Assembly (NCBI RefSeq): GCF_000156335.1
Contig: NZ_DS999213.1
Location: forward strand, 2,171,549 to 2,235,548
DNA length: 64,000 nt
From: Roseobacter sp. GAI101
GTDB taxonomy: Bacteria > Pseudomonadota > Alphaproteobacteria > Rhodobacterales > Rhodobacteraceae
Direction: 5' to 3'
Part shown: piece after piece, positions 53,785 to 64,000 of the stretch
Position numbering within the stretch: the stretch's first letter is position 1
How the letters are laid out: each line of letters opens with the position of its first letter
Program-made: the position numbers and the translations under genes
The notes under the pieces: generated by a model
Seen by the model: the letters and a program-made list of their open reading frames with translations, nothing else
Told to the model about the DNA's origin: nothing
The model's database searches: none

Positions 53785-54783
53785 ATGTCTCGTAAACTGA
53801 TTGGCGCACTTGTTGCGTTCGGGCTGAGCACAAGCGTTGCAATGGCTCAGGAATACCCAACCAAAGAAATCCAGGGCATCATCCAATGGGGTGCCGGTGG
53901 GTCGACAGACACCGTGATGCGGTCCGTCACACCCCACGCCGAAGCGGCGCTTGGTGGCACGGTCGTTATGCAGAACATGACCGGTGCGGTTGGCGCGATC
54001 GCCCTGAACCACGTTGCCGGCGCGAAAGCTGACGGCTACACCTTGCTGATGGGCGCGGAAAACCCGCTGCTCTACAAGGTTATGGGCCTTGGCGACAAAG
54101 ACTACTCCGAATTCACACCAATCAACATTCTGGCACGCGGCACGCCAATTCTGGTTGCCAACAATGACGCGCCTTTCGACGATTACGCAGGCATGATGGA
54201 CTACATCGCCAAGAACCCTGGCGAGCTGCGCATCGGTTCAACCGGCCCCGGCGGCGTTCCTTCGGTCGTTACCGCGATGATGAACACAGTCGAAGGCAAT
54301 CTGGACGTGATCGCAGTCCCTTACGACGGTGACGGTCCTGCACTGACAGCCCTTCAGGGTGGTGCCATCGACGTGATGCCCGCCGTTCTGGGTGCCGCAA
54401 TCGAAAGCATCCGCGCCGGCGCGATGAAGCCTATCGCGATCTTTGATGTCGAACAGAACCCAAAACTGCCAGAAGTGCCCGCCGTGACATCGTTCAACGA
54501 TGGCTACAGCAAGTACCTGCCTTGGGGTCCGTTCTTTGGCGTCTTCGTACCCAAAGGCACAGCTGACGATGTCGTGGCCAAGCTAAGCGCGGCCTACTCC
54601 GAAGGTGCCGCACACCCTGATTTCGTAAAGCTGATGGACGACCGTGGCTTTACCATGATGGGCATCAGCGGCGACGACGCGACCGCGTTCCTGTCGAAAT
54701 GGCAGCAAGGTACCGCATGGCTTCTTCAGGACGCTGGTCTGGCCAAGACGTCCCCGGAAGAGTTCGGCATCGCACGCCCATAA
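53785..54783 (+). CDS. TctC-type periplasmic substrate-binding protein of a TTT transporter
   Basis: 332 aa, signal peptide about 1-21 (ending AMA-Q). It has the tripartite tricarboxylate transporter receptor fold: IQWGAGGSTD near residue 33 and NMTGAVGAIA near 68, as in Bug/TctC proteins. The strong site AGGGAGGA precedes the ATG at 53785. With TctB and TctA and the shikimate genes behind it, the ligand is inferred to be shikimate, dehydroshikimate or quinate. Confidence 0.9.
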   Translation: MSRKLIGALVAFGLSTSVAMAQEYPTKEIQGIIQWGAGGSTDTVMRSVTPHAEAALGGTVVMQNMTGAVGAIALNHVAGAKADGYTLLMGAENPLLYKVMGLGDKDYSEFTPINILARGTPILVANNDAPFDDYAGMMDYIAKNPGELRIGSTGPGGVPSVVTAMMNTVEGNLDVIAVPYDGDGPALTALQGGAIDVMPAVLGAAIESIRAGAMKPIAIFDVEQNPKLPEVPAVTSFNDGYSKYLPWGPFFGVFVPKGTADDVVAKLSAAYSEGAAHPDFVKLMDDRGFTMMGISGDDATAFLSKWQQGTAWLLQDAGLAKTSPEEFGIARP

Positions 54784-54916
54784 GACGACACCCCGATTTT
54801 ATCGGACGGCCGGCCTTCGGGCCTGCCAAACTTGGTGCCGCCCGCGCCTGAAGATGCTGGGCGGCGCTTTGCGTTCCGGGGGAGGAGCCCGGATCAACCC
54901 CAGGGAGGAGAGGATC

Positions 54917-55492
54917 ATGGATCCGGATTTCAGAGGTGACATCGATCATCACGACGGCACATCCGACGCAACGCCGGGCGGATATGTTGAAAAGCGCCGG
55001 CCCGGGGAATTGGCTTTTGCCCTGTTCCTGACAGCGGCCAGCCTGTTCTTGCTCTATAGCGCTTATGGCATCTCGGGCTTCGAAGCCCTGTCGGCACCGG
55101 GTGCCATTCCGATGGCCACGACGCTGGTCATGGCGATCTCAGCCTTTATCGTGGTCCTGCGCACGGCAGGTCTGCCGAAGGTCACGACCGAAACGCTGGC
55201 CAAGGATATCCTGCCCGGCACCGTGATCGTCTTCATCGGATTTCTGATCCTGTTCGGTTTGCTTTTGCAGCCGCTGGGGTTTGTCCTCACGGCTGGCCTG
55301 TTTCTGATCGTCGCGATCAAGGTGCTCGCGAAACGGGGCTGGGGCTATACGCTGGCCGTCGCCCTTGGATCACTGGTTCTGATCTGGATCGTCTTTCGGG
55401 TGGTGTTCACGGTGCTCTTGCCCTCCGGCGTCCTGCCCGAAGCTGAATTCATCCAGTTCTTCCGCAACCTCATCGCCGCAGGAGCATCCTGA
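54917..55492 (+). CDS. TctB-type small membrane subunit of a TTT transporter
   Basis: 191 aa with four predicted membrane helices after a 30-residue polar N-terminus. It matches TctB by length, helix number and place between TctC and TctA. The ATG at 54917 has GGGAGGAGAGG upstream. Its stop overlaps the TctA ATG (TGATG). Confidence 0.88.
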   Translation: MDPDFRGDIDHHDGTSDATPGGYVEKRRPGELAFALFLTAASLFLLYSAYGISGFEALSAPGAIPMATTLVMAISAFIVVLRTAGLPKVTTETLAKDILPGTVIVFIGFLILFGLLLQPLGFVLTAGLFLIVAIKVLAKRGWGYTLAVALGSLVLIWIVFRVVFTVLLPSGVLPEAEFIQFFRNLIAAGAS

Positions 55493-57000
55493 TGGAAACG
55501 TTTCTCGCCATCCTTACCGTATTCACCCAGCCTGAACTGCTATTGCTTGTCGGCGTGGGCACCTTTGCGGGCATCTACATCGGGGCCATTCCCGGTCTTT
55601 CGGTCACAATGGCCGTATCGATCCTGATCTCCTTTACCTTTTCATGGGACGTTTACCCCGCGATTTCATTGATGGTCGGCATCTACATGGGCGGCGTCTA
55701 TGGCGGTTCGCGCACGGCCATTCTGTTGAACATTCCCGGTGCCCCGTCTGCCATTGCGACGGCCATGGACGGCTACCCCATGGCGCAACGCGGCGAAGCG
55801 GGCCAAGCCATCGGCGTGACAACGGTCATGTCGTTCTTTGGGGGGCTGATCGGCATTCTGGTGCTGGCCCTCGCCGCCCCGTTCGTTTCGGAATTCGCGC
55901 TCAGCTTTCAGCCGCGCGACTACATGCTGCTGGCGGTTCTGGGCATCCTCCTGGTCGGTTCGCTGTCCAGTGGGTCGATGATCAAGGGGATATTCGCAGG
56001 CTCACTGGGCATCGCCATCGGTGCCGTCGGCCGCGACCCGCTGACCTTTACGGAACGGTTCACCTTTGATTTTCAGATCATGGAAGGCGGCATTTCCTTT
56101 ATCGCCGTGATGATCGGCATGTTCGGCGTGTCCGAAGCACTGATGCAGTTGCAGAACGTCAACATGAAAGCCGTCCGCCAGAAGATCGACAAGATCGTTC
56201 CTTCCTTCGGGACCGTCAAGAAATTCCTGCCGCTGTCCCTGCAAACCTCGACCATCGGGGTGGTGATCGGCGCGTTGCCCGGAACGGGCGGCGATATTGC
56301 GGCGCTGATGGCCTATGACCACGCAAAACGTGTGACCAAAAACCCGAAAACCCCCTTTGGTGAAGGCGCGATGGAGGGGCTGGTGGCCCCCGAGACCGCG
56401 AACAACGCCGCCGTCGGCGGGGCCTTCATCCCGATGATGACGCTGGGAATTCCCGGCGATGCGGTCACCGCGATCATGATCGGCGCGCTGTTCATCCACG
56501 GCCTGAACCCCGGCCCGATGCTGATGATCGACCAGCCGAACATGTTCTGGTTCATCGTCGGGGCACTTTTCACCGCGAACATCTTCATGCTGATCTTCGG
56601 CCTGACCGGCATCAAGATCTTCACCAAGATCGTCGAGATGCCGCGGGCCATCATCATCCCGCTGATCCTGCTGCTGTCGATCGTCGGTGCCTATGCGGTG
56701 AACAATTCAATCACGGACGTTTACTGGATGCTCGGCTTTGGCGTGTTCGGCTATTTCATGCGCCACTACGGCTATCCTTTGGGGCCCGTGATCCTGGGTG
56801 TCATCCTGTCCCGTCTGCTGGATGACAACTGGCGTCGCGCAATCATATCGGAACGTGAGGATCTGGGCCGCTTTTTCGAAGGCGTCTTCACCAGCCCTCT
56901 TTCCCTTGTGCTGTTCGTCGCCGTGATTCTGATTTTCGTGAGCCAGACACCGCTTTGGACAGCGATGAAGAAACGCCTGTTTAGAAAGACACCGTCATGA
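55492..57000 (+). CDS. TctA-type large membrane subunit of a TTT transporter
   Basis: 502 aa with about 11-12 membrane helices. Family motifs are clear: IGAIPGLSVTMAVSIL near residue 23, MGGVYGGSRTAILLNIPG near 63, and the matching GALPGTGGDIAALMAYDHAK in the second half (first part quoted). The start overlaps the TctB stop and the stop overlaps the shikimate dehydrogenase ATG, so uptake and first catabolic step are coupled. Confidence 0.93.
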   Translation: METFLAILTVFTQPELLLLVGVGTFAGIYIGAIPGLSVTMAVSILISFTFSWDVYPAISLMVGIYMGGVYGGSRTAILLNIPGAPSAIATAMDGYPMAQRGEAGQAIGVTTVMSFFGGLIGILVLALAAPFVSEFALSFQPRDYMLLAVLGILLVGSLSSGSMIKGIFAGSLGIAIGAVGRDPLTFTERFTFDFQIMEGGISFIAVMIGMFGVSEALMQLQNVNMKAVRQKIDKIVPSFGTVKKFLPLSLQTSTIGVVIGALPGTGGDIAALMAYDHAKRVTKNPKTPFGEGAMEGLVAPETANNAAVGGAFIPMMTLGIPGDAVTAIMIGALFIHGLNPGPMLMIDQPNMFWFIVGALFTANIFMLIFGLTGIKIFTKIVEMPRAIIIPLILLLSIVGAYAVNNSITDVYWMLGFGVFGYFMRHYGYPLGPVILGVILSRLLDDNWRRAIISEREDLGRFFEGVFTSPLSLVLFVAVILIFVSQTPLWTAMKKRLFRKTPS

Positions 57001-57848
57001 CCTCTCCTGCTTCCAAAACCATCAAGCTTGGCCTGATCGGCGACAACATCAGCCGGTCCAAATCGCCGCGCCTGCATCGAACTGCCGGACAGTTGGCCGG
57101 CTTGGACGTCACCTATGACCGCCTGATCCCCAAGGACATGGGGCTGTCGTTTGACGACGTCTTTGCCCAAGCCCAAAGCGGCGGGTTTTGCGGCATCAAC
57201 GTCACCTACCCCTACAAGGAACTGGTGACCTCGAAAGTGACTGTTGCCGATCCGCTAGTCCGTGCCATCGGGGCCGTCAACACCGTGGTTTTCGATGCAG
57301 ATGGCCCGAAAGGGTTCAACACGGATTACACCGGGTTCATGCATGCCTACAGGGCAGTGCGCGGTGCGCAGAACCCCGGCATCGTTTGCCTGATCGGTAC
57401 TGGCGGGGTCGGCAAGGCGGTGGCCTTCGGTCTGGGTGCGCTCAAGGCGCAGACCATCCGCTGCGTTGATCTGGATCCGACAAAGGCAGATGCGCTTGCC
57501 GACGCGCTGCGCGCGCTTGGATCGGACACCACGGTTGAAACCTCGACCGATGCGATCCAGGCGGCCAAAGGCGCGGACGGCCTGATCAACTGCACCCCGT
57601 TGGGGATGGTCGGAATTGGAGGAACAGCCTTGCCAGCCGAGGCGATGCAGGGTGCAAGCTGGGCCTTTGACGCCGTTTATACCCCGGTAGACACGCAATT
57701 CCTACAAGACGCCGTGCAGGCAAGCCTGACCGTGATTTCCGGATACGAGCTGTTCTTCGGGCAAGGTCTGGATGCCTGGAAAATCTTTACCGGCGTCGAA
57801 ATAGACCCATCGGATCTGCGCAATGCCATTCAAGGGGAAGAGGTATGA
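56997..57848 (+). CDS. Shikimate/quinate dehydrogenase family protein
   Basis: 283 aa of the AroE fold. The substrate site shows SKSPRLHR and INVTYPYKE with the catalytic Lys, then NTDYTGF with the partner Asp. The Rossmann loop is GTGGVGKAV. The stop overlaps the next gene's ATG. Beside a dehydroshikimate dehydratase-like gene and a TTT transporter, it probably works catabolically, oxidising shikimate to 3-dehydroshikimate, rather than in aromatic amino-acid synthesis. Confidence 0.88.
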   Translation: MTSPASKTIKLGLIGDNISRSKSPRLHRTAGQLAGLDVTYDRLIPKDMGLSFDDVFAQAQSGGFCGINVTYPYKELVTSKVTVADPLVRAIGAVNTVVFDADGPKGFNTDYTGFMHAYRAVRGAQNPGIVCLIGTGGVGKAVAFGLGALKAQTIRCVDLDPTKADALADALRALGSDTTVETSTDAIQAAKGADGLINCTPLGMVGIGGTALPAEAMQGASWAFDAVYTPVDTQFLQDAVQASLTVISGYELFFGQGLDAWKIFTGVEIDPSDLRNAIQGEEV

Positions 57849-59731
57849 AAACATCAATCGCCACTGTTTCGATCTCGGGCAACCTGCCGGAAAAGCTTGA
57901 AGCGATTGCCGCTGCGGGCTTTGATGGCATCGAAATCTTTGAACAGGATTTCATCGCCCATGACGGAAACCCCCGCGAGGTGGGCGACCTGATACGGTCT
58001 ATGGGGCTCGAGATCACATTGTTCCAACCGTTCAGGGACTTTGAAGGCCTGCCCGCCCCGCTGCGGGCAAAGGCGTTCGACCGCGCGGAACGCAAATTCG
58101 ATCTGATGCAGGAACTGGGCACTGATCTGGTGTTGATTTGTTCGTCCTGCCATCCGGAGGCACTTGGCGGCATCGACCGTGCGGCGGCTGACTTTCACGA
58201 GCTGGGCGCACGTGCGGCCAAGCGTGACCTGCGGGTCGGCTTTGAAGCGCTGGCCTGGGGTCGCCATGTCAACGATCACCGCGATGCGTGGGAAATCGTG
58301 CGCCGCGCAGACCATGCGAATGTCGGCCTGATCCTTGATAGTTTTCACACCCTGGCCCGCAAGATCGACCCTGAAACGATCCGCCGTATTCCCGGCGACA
58401 AGATCTTTTTCGTGCAACTCGCCGATGCGCCGTTGATCGATATGGACCTGCTGTATTGGTCCCGCCACTTTCGCAACATGCCGTTCGAGGGCGATCTGCC
58501 TGTTGTCGACTTTATGAAAGCGGTGATGGCCACGGGATACGCCGGGCCGATCTCGCTCGAGATTTTCAACGACCAGTTCCGGGGTGGACAGCCCAAGACT
58601 ATCGCGAAGGATGGCCATCGGTCACTGATTGCGCTGATGGATGACGTGCGGCGGGATGCGCCGACTGCCCCTGCAGACATCGCCCCCATGCCTGCGCGGT
58701 CCAATGTCGATGGCGTATCGTTCGTTGAATTCGCCACGCGCGGTGAAGAGGCCGAAGCGTTGGAAGCCATTCTGGATACGCTTGGGTTTCAACACTCCGG
58801 CACGCATATCGCGAAAAAGCTGTCGCTTTGGACCCAGGGTGACATCCGCATCGTCATTAACCGCGAAACCTCAGGCTATGCCAGCAGTGCCTATACCACC
58901 CACGGTACGACCGTTTGCGATATCGGAATATCCGTCGACGCGGCCGCCAAGACGGTTTCGAGGGCAAAGTCGTTGGGTGCCGACCCGTTCGAGCAGGCCA
59001 TTGGCCCGGGCGAGCTGAACATTCCCGCGATCCGGGGACAAAGCGGCAGTGTCCTGCATTTCATCGACAAGACCAGCGGCCTGAGTGACGTTTGGTCGGT
59101 TGAATTCATCAAGACGGCGGCCGACAAGGCGGGCGCGGGACTTGAGCGGATCGACCACCTTGCGCAGACCATGAGCTATGACGAAATGCTAAGCTGGTCG
59201 TTGTTCTACACCACGCTGTTCCAGATGCAGAAATCACCGATGGTGGATGTGGTTGATCCGGACGGGCTGGTGCGCAGTCAAGCGCTCGAGACAGCGGACG
59301 GGTCGTTTCGCATCACGCTGAACGGGGCGGAAACGCATCGTACGATGGCAGGAAACTTTCTGGCCGACAGCTTTGGCGCGTCTGTTCAGCATATCGCCCT
59401 TTCCACCAGCGATATCTTTGCTACAGCCGACGCGATGGCCCAGCGGGGTTTCAAACCGTTACCGATGTCGGAGAACTACTATGCCGATCTGGTTGCCCGG
59501 TTCGATCTGGACCCCGACATGCTTGCCGCCTTGAAGGCCGCCAACATCCTGTACGACGAAGATGCGCAGGGGGCTTTTTTTCAATTCTATTCGCAGCCCT
59601 ATGCGGGCGGAATGTTTTTCGAAATTGTAGAAAGGCGGGGCGGTTACAAAGGATATGGCGCACCAAACGCACCGTTCCGGATCGCAGCACAAAAGCGTCT
59701 GATGCGCCCCAAGAGAATGCCCAGACGATAG
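57845..59731 (+). CDS. 3-dehydroshikimate dehydratase / HPPD-like fusion (QuiC1-type)
   Basis: 628 aa in two parts. Residues about 1-270 are a xylose-isomerase-like TIM barrel that fits 3-dehydroshikimate dehydratase. Residues about 290-600 are a VOC/4-hydroxyphenylpyruvate-dioxygenase-like half with HIAL and the metal-binding FEIVERR at the end. This two-part plan is that of QuiC1-type enzymes, which form protocatechuate. ATGA overlap with the shikimate dehydrogenase gene. No protocatechuate ring-cleavage genes are in the window. Confidence 0.87.
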   Translation: MKTSIATVSISGNLPEKLEAIAAAGFDGIEIFEQDFIAHDGNPREVGDLIRSMGLEITLFQPFRDFEGLPAPLRAKAFDRAERKFDLMQELGTDLVLICSSCHPEALGGIDRAAADFHELGARAAKRDLRVGFEALAWGRHVNDHRDAWEIVRRADHANVGLILDSFHTLARKIDPETIRRIPGDKIFFVQLADAPLIDMDLLYWSRHFRNMPFEGDLPVVDFMKAVMATGYAGPISLEIFNDQFRGGQPKTIAKDGHRSLIALMDDVRRDAPTAPADIAPMPARSNVDGVSFVEFATRGEEAEALEAILDTLGFQHSGTHIAKKLSLWTQGDIRIVINRETSGYASSAYTTHGTTVCDIGISVDAAAKTVSRAKSLGADPFEQAIGPGELNIPAIRGQSGSVLHFIDKTSGLSDVWSVEFIKTAADKAGAGLERIDHLAQTMSYDEMLSWSLFYTTLFQMQKSPMVDVVDPDGLVRSQALETADGSFRITLNGAETHRTMAGNFLADSFGASVQHIALSTSDIFATADAMAQRGFKPLPMSENYYADLVARFDLDPDMLAALKAANILYDEDAQGAFFQFYSQPYAGGMFFEIVERRGGYKGYGAPNAPFRIAAQKRLMRPKRMPRR

Positions 59732-59787
59732 GGGGCATCAGCGTCCCCACAAACACACTGGCCCGGTGCCAACCCTCGGGTTTGGAC

Positions 59788-59823
59788 AAACGGCGGCATT
59801 CCTAACGGGGTGCCGCCGTTTTG
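59788..59823 (+). terminator. Rho-independent terminator of the TTT-shikimate operon
   Basis: 11-bp stem AAACGGCGGCA/TGCCGCCGTTT with a 12-nt loop, then further T residues, 57 bp after the dehydratase stop. This ends the plus-strand operon and separates it from the ferric-reductase-like gene. Confidence 0.75.
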
Positions 59824-59983
59824 TCGTTGGTCCGGTGGCAATTTCCAGTGTCGCGCACCGCATCTTTGCCCCCTTTAGGGCCATCCATTGATCCATGACA
59901 TATTGGCCCCGTGAAAAAGCATCTAAACTTTCTCTCAAAAGCATCGAAATCACATCGCGGGACCACGTGCGCAGAAGGAAGAT

Positions 59984-61288
59984 ATGAAACCCCTGTTTTT
60001 GATCGCTGCCTATCTTGTCGTCGTCACCCTTCCGCTGATCTTGTCCTGGCTGACGGGCGCCCCGACGCGTGCGGTCCATCAGGAACTTGCTTCGGGCCTC
60101 GGCATTCTTGCCTTTTCTATGATCCTGATGGAATTCGTCCTTTCCGGCCGCTTCAAGAGCATTTCCAATGGCATCGGCATGGACGTGACAATGCGGGTTC
60201 ACCAGATGATGGCCCGCACGGCACTCGCTTTTGCGGTGGTCCATCCGCTGCTTTACCAAGGGACACCGTCAGGCGGACCGCGCCCGTGGGACCCGTCGCG
60301 GCAGATAACGATCACGACCGGTTTTTCCGATCTTTCGACGGGTATTGCGGCCTATCTTTTGCTGCCAGGCCTTGTTCTTCTGGCAGTCGGGCGCAGTCAG
60401 CTGGACTATAAATACGAAACGTGGCGTCTGATGCATGGCATCGGCGCGCTCTTGATCGCGGCCCTTTTGCTGCATCACACCGTCTATGCAGGGCGGTACG
60501 GATCGCAGCCGGTGATGATCTGGCTGTGGATCACGATGACCGGCATCGCGGTTGGGTCGCTGTTCTATGTTTATCTGCTCGTGCCGCTGCGGGATAGAAA
60601 TCGCGCGTGGCGTGTGATGTCTGTCACCCCGTTGACACCGGGACAGTGGGAATTGACCCTCGCCCCCAAAGACCATCACGGGCTTGATTACAGTGCGGGA
60701 CAATTCGTTTGGCTGAATGTGGGCCACAGTCCTTTCTCGCTCAAGGAAAATCCCTTTTCGTTATCTTCTACACCCGCGGCGCGGCCGACGATTTCTTTCA
60801 TGATCAAGGAATTCGGTGATTTCACGCGAACCCTGGGCCAGATCAAGCCCGGCACGGCTGCGTATCTTGATGGCCCTTTTGGCCACCTGTCCGTCGAAAA
60901 CCGCACTGAGCCAGGGATCGCCCTGATTGCGGGCGGTGTCGGCCTTGCCCCGCTGTTGGGCATTCTCAGGCACCTGCGCCTGACAGGCGATCCGCGCGAA
61001 ATCAGGCTGGTCTATGGGAATCGGACCGAAGATCAGATTGCCTATTCGGATGAATTGGGTGCGCAGGACGTGACATATGTGTTGTCGGCCCCGCCCCCGG
61101 ACTGGCAAGGTGCGACGGGTATCATCGATGCGGCGCTGATGGATCACGTCTTTTCGACGCAACAGTACAAAGAATGGGTCTTTGTGTTGTGTGGGCCGCC
61201 GGTCATGATGGATATCGTCGAAAATCACCTCCTGAAGTGCGGCGTGCCTTCCCATCGTATACTTTCAGAGCGGTTTTACTATGACTAG
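59984..61288 (+). CDS. Ferric-reductase-like membrane flavoprotein
   Basis: 434 aa. Residues about 1-205 hold six membrane helices with paired His (MRVHQMM, VVHPLL, LMHGIG, LLHHTVY) that could bind two b-hemes. Residues about 210-434 form a ferredoxin-reductase unit with NPFSLSS for FAD, LIAGGVGLAPLLG for NAD(P)H and VLCGPPVMM. It moves electrons from NAD(P)H across the membrane to metal or oxygen. AAGGAAG ribosome-binding site. Confidence 0.87.
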   Translation: MKPLFLIAAYLVVVTLPLILSWLTGAPTRAVHQELASGLGILAFSMILMEFVLSGRFKSISNGIGMDVTMRVHQMMARTALAFAVVHPLLYQGTPSGGPRPWDPSRQITITTGFSDLSTGIAAYLLLPGLVLLAVGRSQLDYKYETWRLMHGIGALLIAALLLHHTVYAGRYGSQPVMIWLWITMTGIAVGSLFYVYLLVPLRDRNRAWRVMSVTPLTPGQWELTLAPKDHHGLDYSAGQFVWLNVGHSPFSLKENPFSLSSTPAARPTISFMIKEFGDFTRTLGQIKPGTAAYLDGPFGHLSVENRTEPGIALIAGGVGLAPLLGILRHLRLTGDPREIRLVYGNRTEDQIAYSDELGAQDVTYVLSAPPPDWQGATGIIDAALMDHVFSTQQYKEWVFVLCGPPVMMDIVENHLLKCGVPSHRILSERFYYD

Positions 61289-61388
61289 ACTATTCAATCA
61301 CATGTGTCTGCGACGGCGCATCTTGGCCGCAATCTGGGCACAGAATATCATCCTGTGCCTCGCGCTTCTCGCGTTTGCCCTGCGCTGA
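61281..61388 (+). CDS. Possible 35-aa single-helix peptide
   Basis: The frame starts at an ATG inside the last codons of the reductase (MTRLFNHM), has an Arg triplet and then one hydrophobic helix ending FALR. Overlap and a positive-inside helix make it a candidate small membrane peptide of the reductase. There is no independent ribosome-binding site and no family match, so it may be chance. Confidence 0.3.
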   Translation: MTRLFNHMCLRRRILAAIWAQNIILCLALLAFALR

Positions 61389-61775
61389 TGACTGCGGGTG
61401 TTTCATGGGCACTCTAAGGACTTGTGGGTCGTGGTGAAATTACTTCCAGAAATCCGGCATAGTCGTGAAATACCAGAGCCTTGCTGGCGAAAGGCTCAAG
61501 ATGGAATTGAATATCTCGCAAATATGGGAAGGTGCCTGAAGCGTCCTGGCTTTACCTTCGCCGTGATGGGGCGTGTGGCTCCCGTTCTCTCACAAGCAAG
61601 GGCCCGACTTTAAAGCCAAGCGCTGTACATTTCTCGATCCTGCCTTCGCGGCGCACATTTTCAACTGGATGCAAGACATTATTCCTGATTGTGTTTTTCA
61701 ATCAGTGTTTTGTTTGTTTGGATTTGTCTTTGATTTCATCGTAGAGAGATACGTTTTTGATTGATGAACTTATTA
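61389..61775. other. AT-richer intergenic stretch, no gene recognised
   Basis: 387 bp between the reductase and the rRNA genes. I see no conserved protein frame and no tRNA. In particular the initiator tRNA often found after 5S in this bacterial group is not here. The end next to 5S is AT-rich and holds a terminator-like hairpin. Confidence 0.55.
61685..61705 (-). terminator. Candidate rRNA operon terminator
   Basis: CTGATTG/CAATCAG stem (7 bp) with a 7-nt loop, about 70 bp past the 5S 3' end on the minus strand. The flanks are AT-rich but there is no clean T-run after it. Confidence 0.35.
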
Positions 61776-61893
61776 GGTTTGGCGGTGACCTACTCTCCCA
61801 CGTCTTAAGACGCAGTACCATTGGCGCAGTAGCACTTAACTGCCGAGTTCGGGATGGGATCGGGTGTTTTGCTTACGCTATGACCACCAAACC
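61776..61893 (-). rRNA. rrf: 5S ribosomal RNA
   Basis: 118-nt RNA on the minus strand starting GGTTTGGTGG and ending CCGCCAAACC, which form the closing helix. The middle has CCCGATCCCATCCCGAACTC and GGGAGAGTAGGTC-type blocks conserved in 5S. It follows the 23S gene by about 190 bp. Confidence 0.96.
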
Positions 61894-61908
61894 GAATAAA
61901 TTCATCAA

Positions 61909-62014
61909 CGTCGCTGTTTTGCGTAGCAAAAAGCGACGGTGGCGAGAGCGTATTGCAGAGCAATGCGCGTAGCCACACGTTTGTTGTTATCGCCATTTCC
62001 CTGGCGATAACAAC
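61909..62014 (-). repeat. Hairpins in the 23S-5S spacer
   Basis: Three stem-loops stand in a row. At 61909-61938 two arms (CGTCGCT and TTTTGC) pair with GCAAAA and AGCGACG around a 3-nt loop. Then comes a short one, CGTATTGC/GCAATGCG. At 61983-62014 GTTGTTATCGCCA pairs perfectly (13 bp) around a 6-nt loop. They may guide RNase cleavage of the rRNA precursor. Confidence 0.6.
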
Positions 62015-62084
62015 GAAGTCCAAGTCAGTACATTTATGTATGTGTGTATGCTTTTGATAAATCCGTAAAAGTCTTGCTTCTACT

Positions 62085-64000
<1,916 letters not shown>

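Noticed and set aside
61389-61775. Initiator tRNA after 5S
   Set aside because: I looked for a T-arm GTTCRA consensus and a CAT anticodon stem on the minus strand and found none.

Overview
The window reads as chromosome of a marine alphaproteobacterium of the Roseobacter group (Rhodobacteraceae/Roseobacteraceae). The pointers are a GC-rich, tightly packed gene layout with many ATGA/GTGA start-stop overlaps, the argH-lipoprotein-lysA and ftsE-ftsX-plsC orders, Entner-Doudoroff genes, an imelysin/di-heme/HemP iron cluster, TTT-type transporters, and a GTTC-N7-GTTC LexA box of the alphaproteobacterial type. I cannot name a genus from sequence alone.

Layout. 0.2-10 kb is housekeeping: ftsE-ftsX-plsC, a zinc-ribbon membrane protein, argH with two tiny lipoproteins, a DUF2834 protein, lysA and a Gln-rich DUF4175 protein, with a thioredoxin-like gene divergent from argH. 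10-13 kb holds a Hint-domain protein, an LpxR-like outer-membrane protein and a MarR-like regulator. 13-17.6 kb carries eda-edd divergent from nagK/nagA-like genes around a perfect LacI-type operator. 17.6-23.7 kb is an aromatic-acid cluster: an IclR regulator, a natural fusion of a flavin monooxygenase with an aryl-CoA ligase, fumarylpyruvate hydrolase, gentisate dioxygenase and a maleylpyruvate isomerase of the DinB/mycothiol fold.

23.7-29.4 kb is a selenium locus on the minus strand: selA, selB, tRNA-Sec (selC, anticodon UCA), a thioredoxin-fused protein of unknown function, and a UGSC-family selenoprotein whose gene is interrupted by an in-frame UGA. That UGA is followed by a plausible bacterial SECIS hairpin. 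Standard gene calling would split this gene in two and lose the selenocysteine.

29.4-35.8 kb contains a hemolysin-III/PAQR protein, MYG1, rpsU, succinate-semialdehyde dehydrogenase, a small NAD(P)-binding protein, a stand-alone NnrD and an EamA exporter. 35.7-42.7 kb is an iron/heme cluster on the minus strand: a 41-aa leader ORF, hemP, an unknown Cys-rich protein, imelysin, porin, di-heme oxidoreductase, a second imelysin and a DUF1513 protein. 42.9-48.4 kb is a minus-strand run of a DNA-repair pair (radical SAM plus UdgX fusion, with a LexA box at the start codon), a CopG-like protein, a PHB-depolymerase-like esterase and a C45 acyltransferase. 48.4-49.9 kb is an HWE kinase with a single-domain response regulator.

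50-53 kb has a TetR regulator divergent from a DgcA/StcD-like flavoprotein. 52.9-59.7 kb is a probable shikimate/quinate uptake and catabolism module: TetR regulator, TctC-TctB-TctA, shikimate dehydrogenase and a dehydroshikimate dehydratase/HPPD-like fusion. A ferric-reductase-like flavoprotein follows. The window ends in an rRNA operon on the minus strand (5S and the 3' two-thirds of 23S). No CRISPR array, insertion sequence or prophage was seen.
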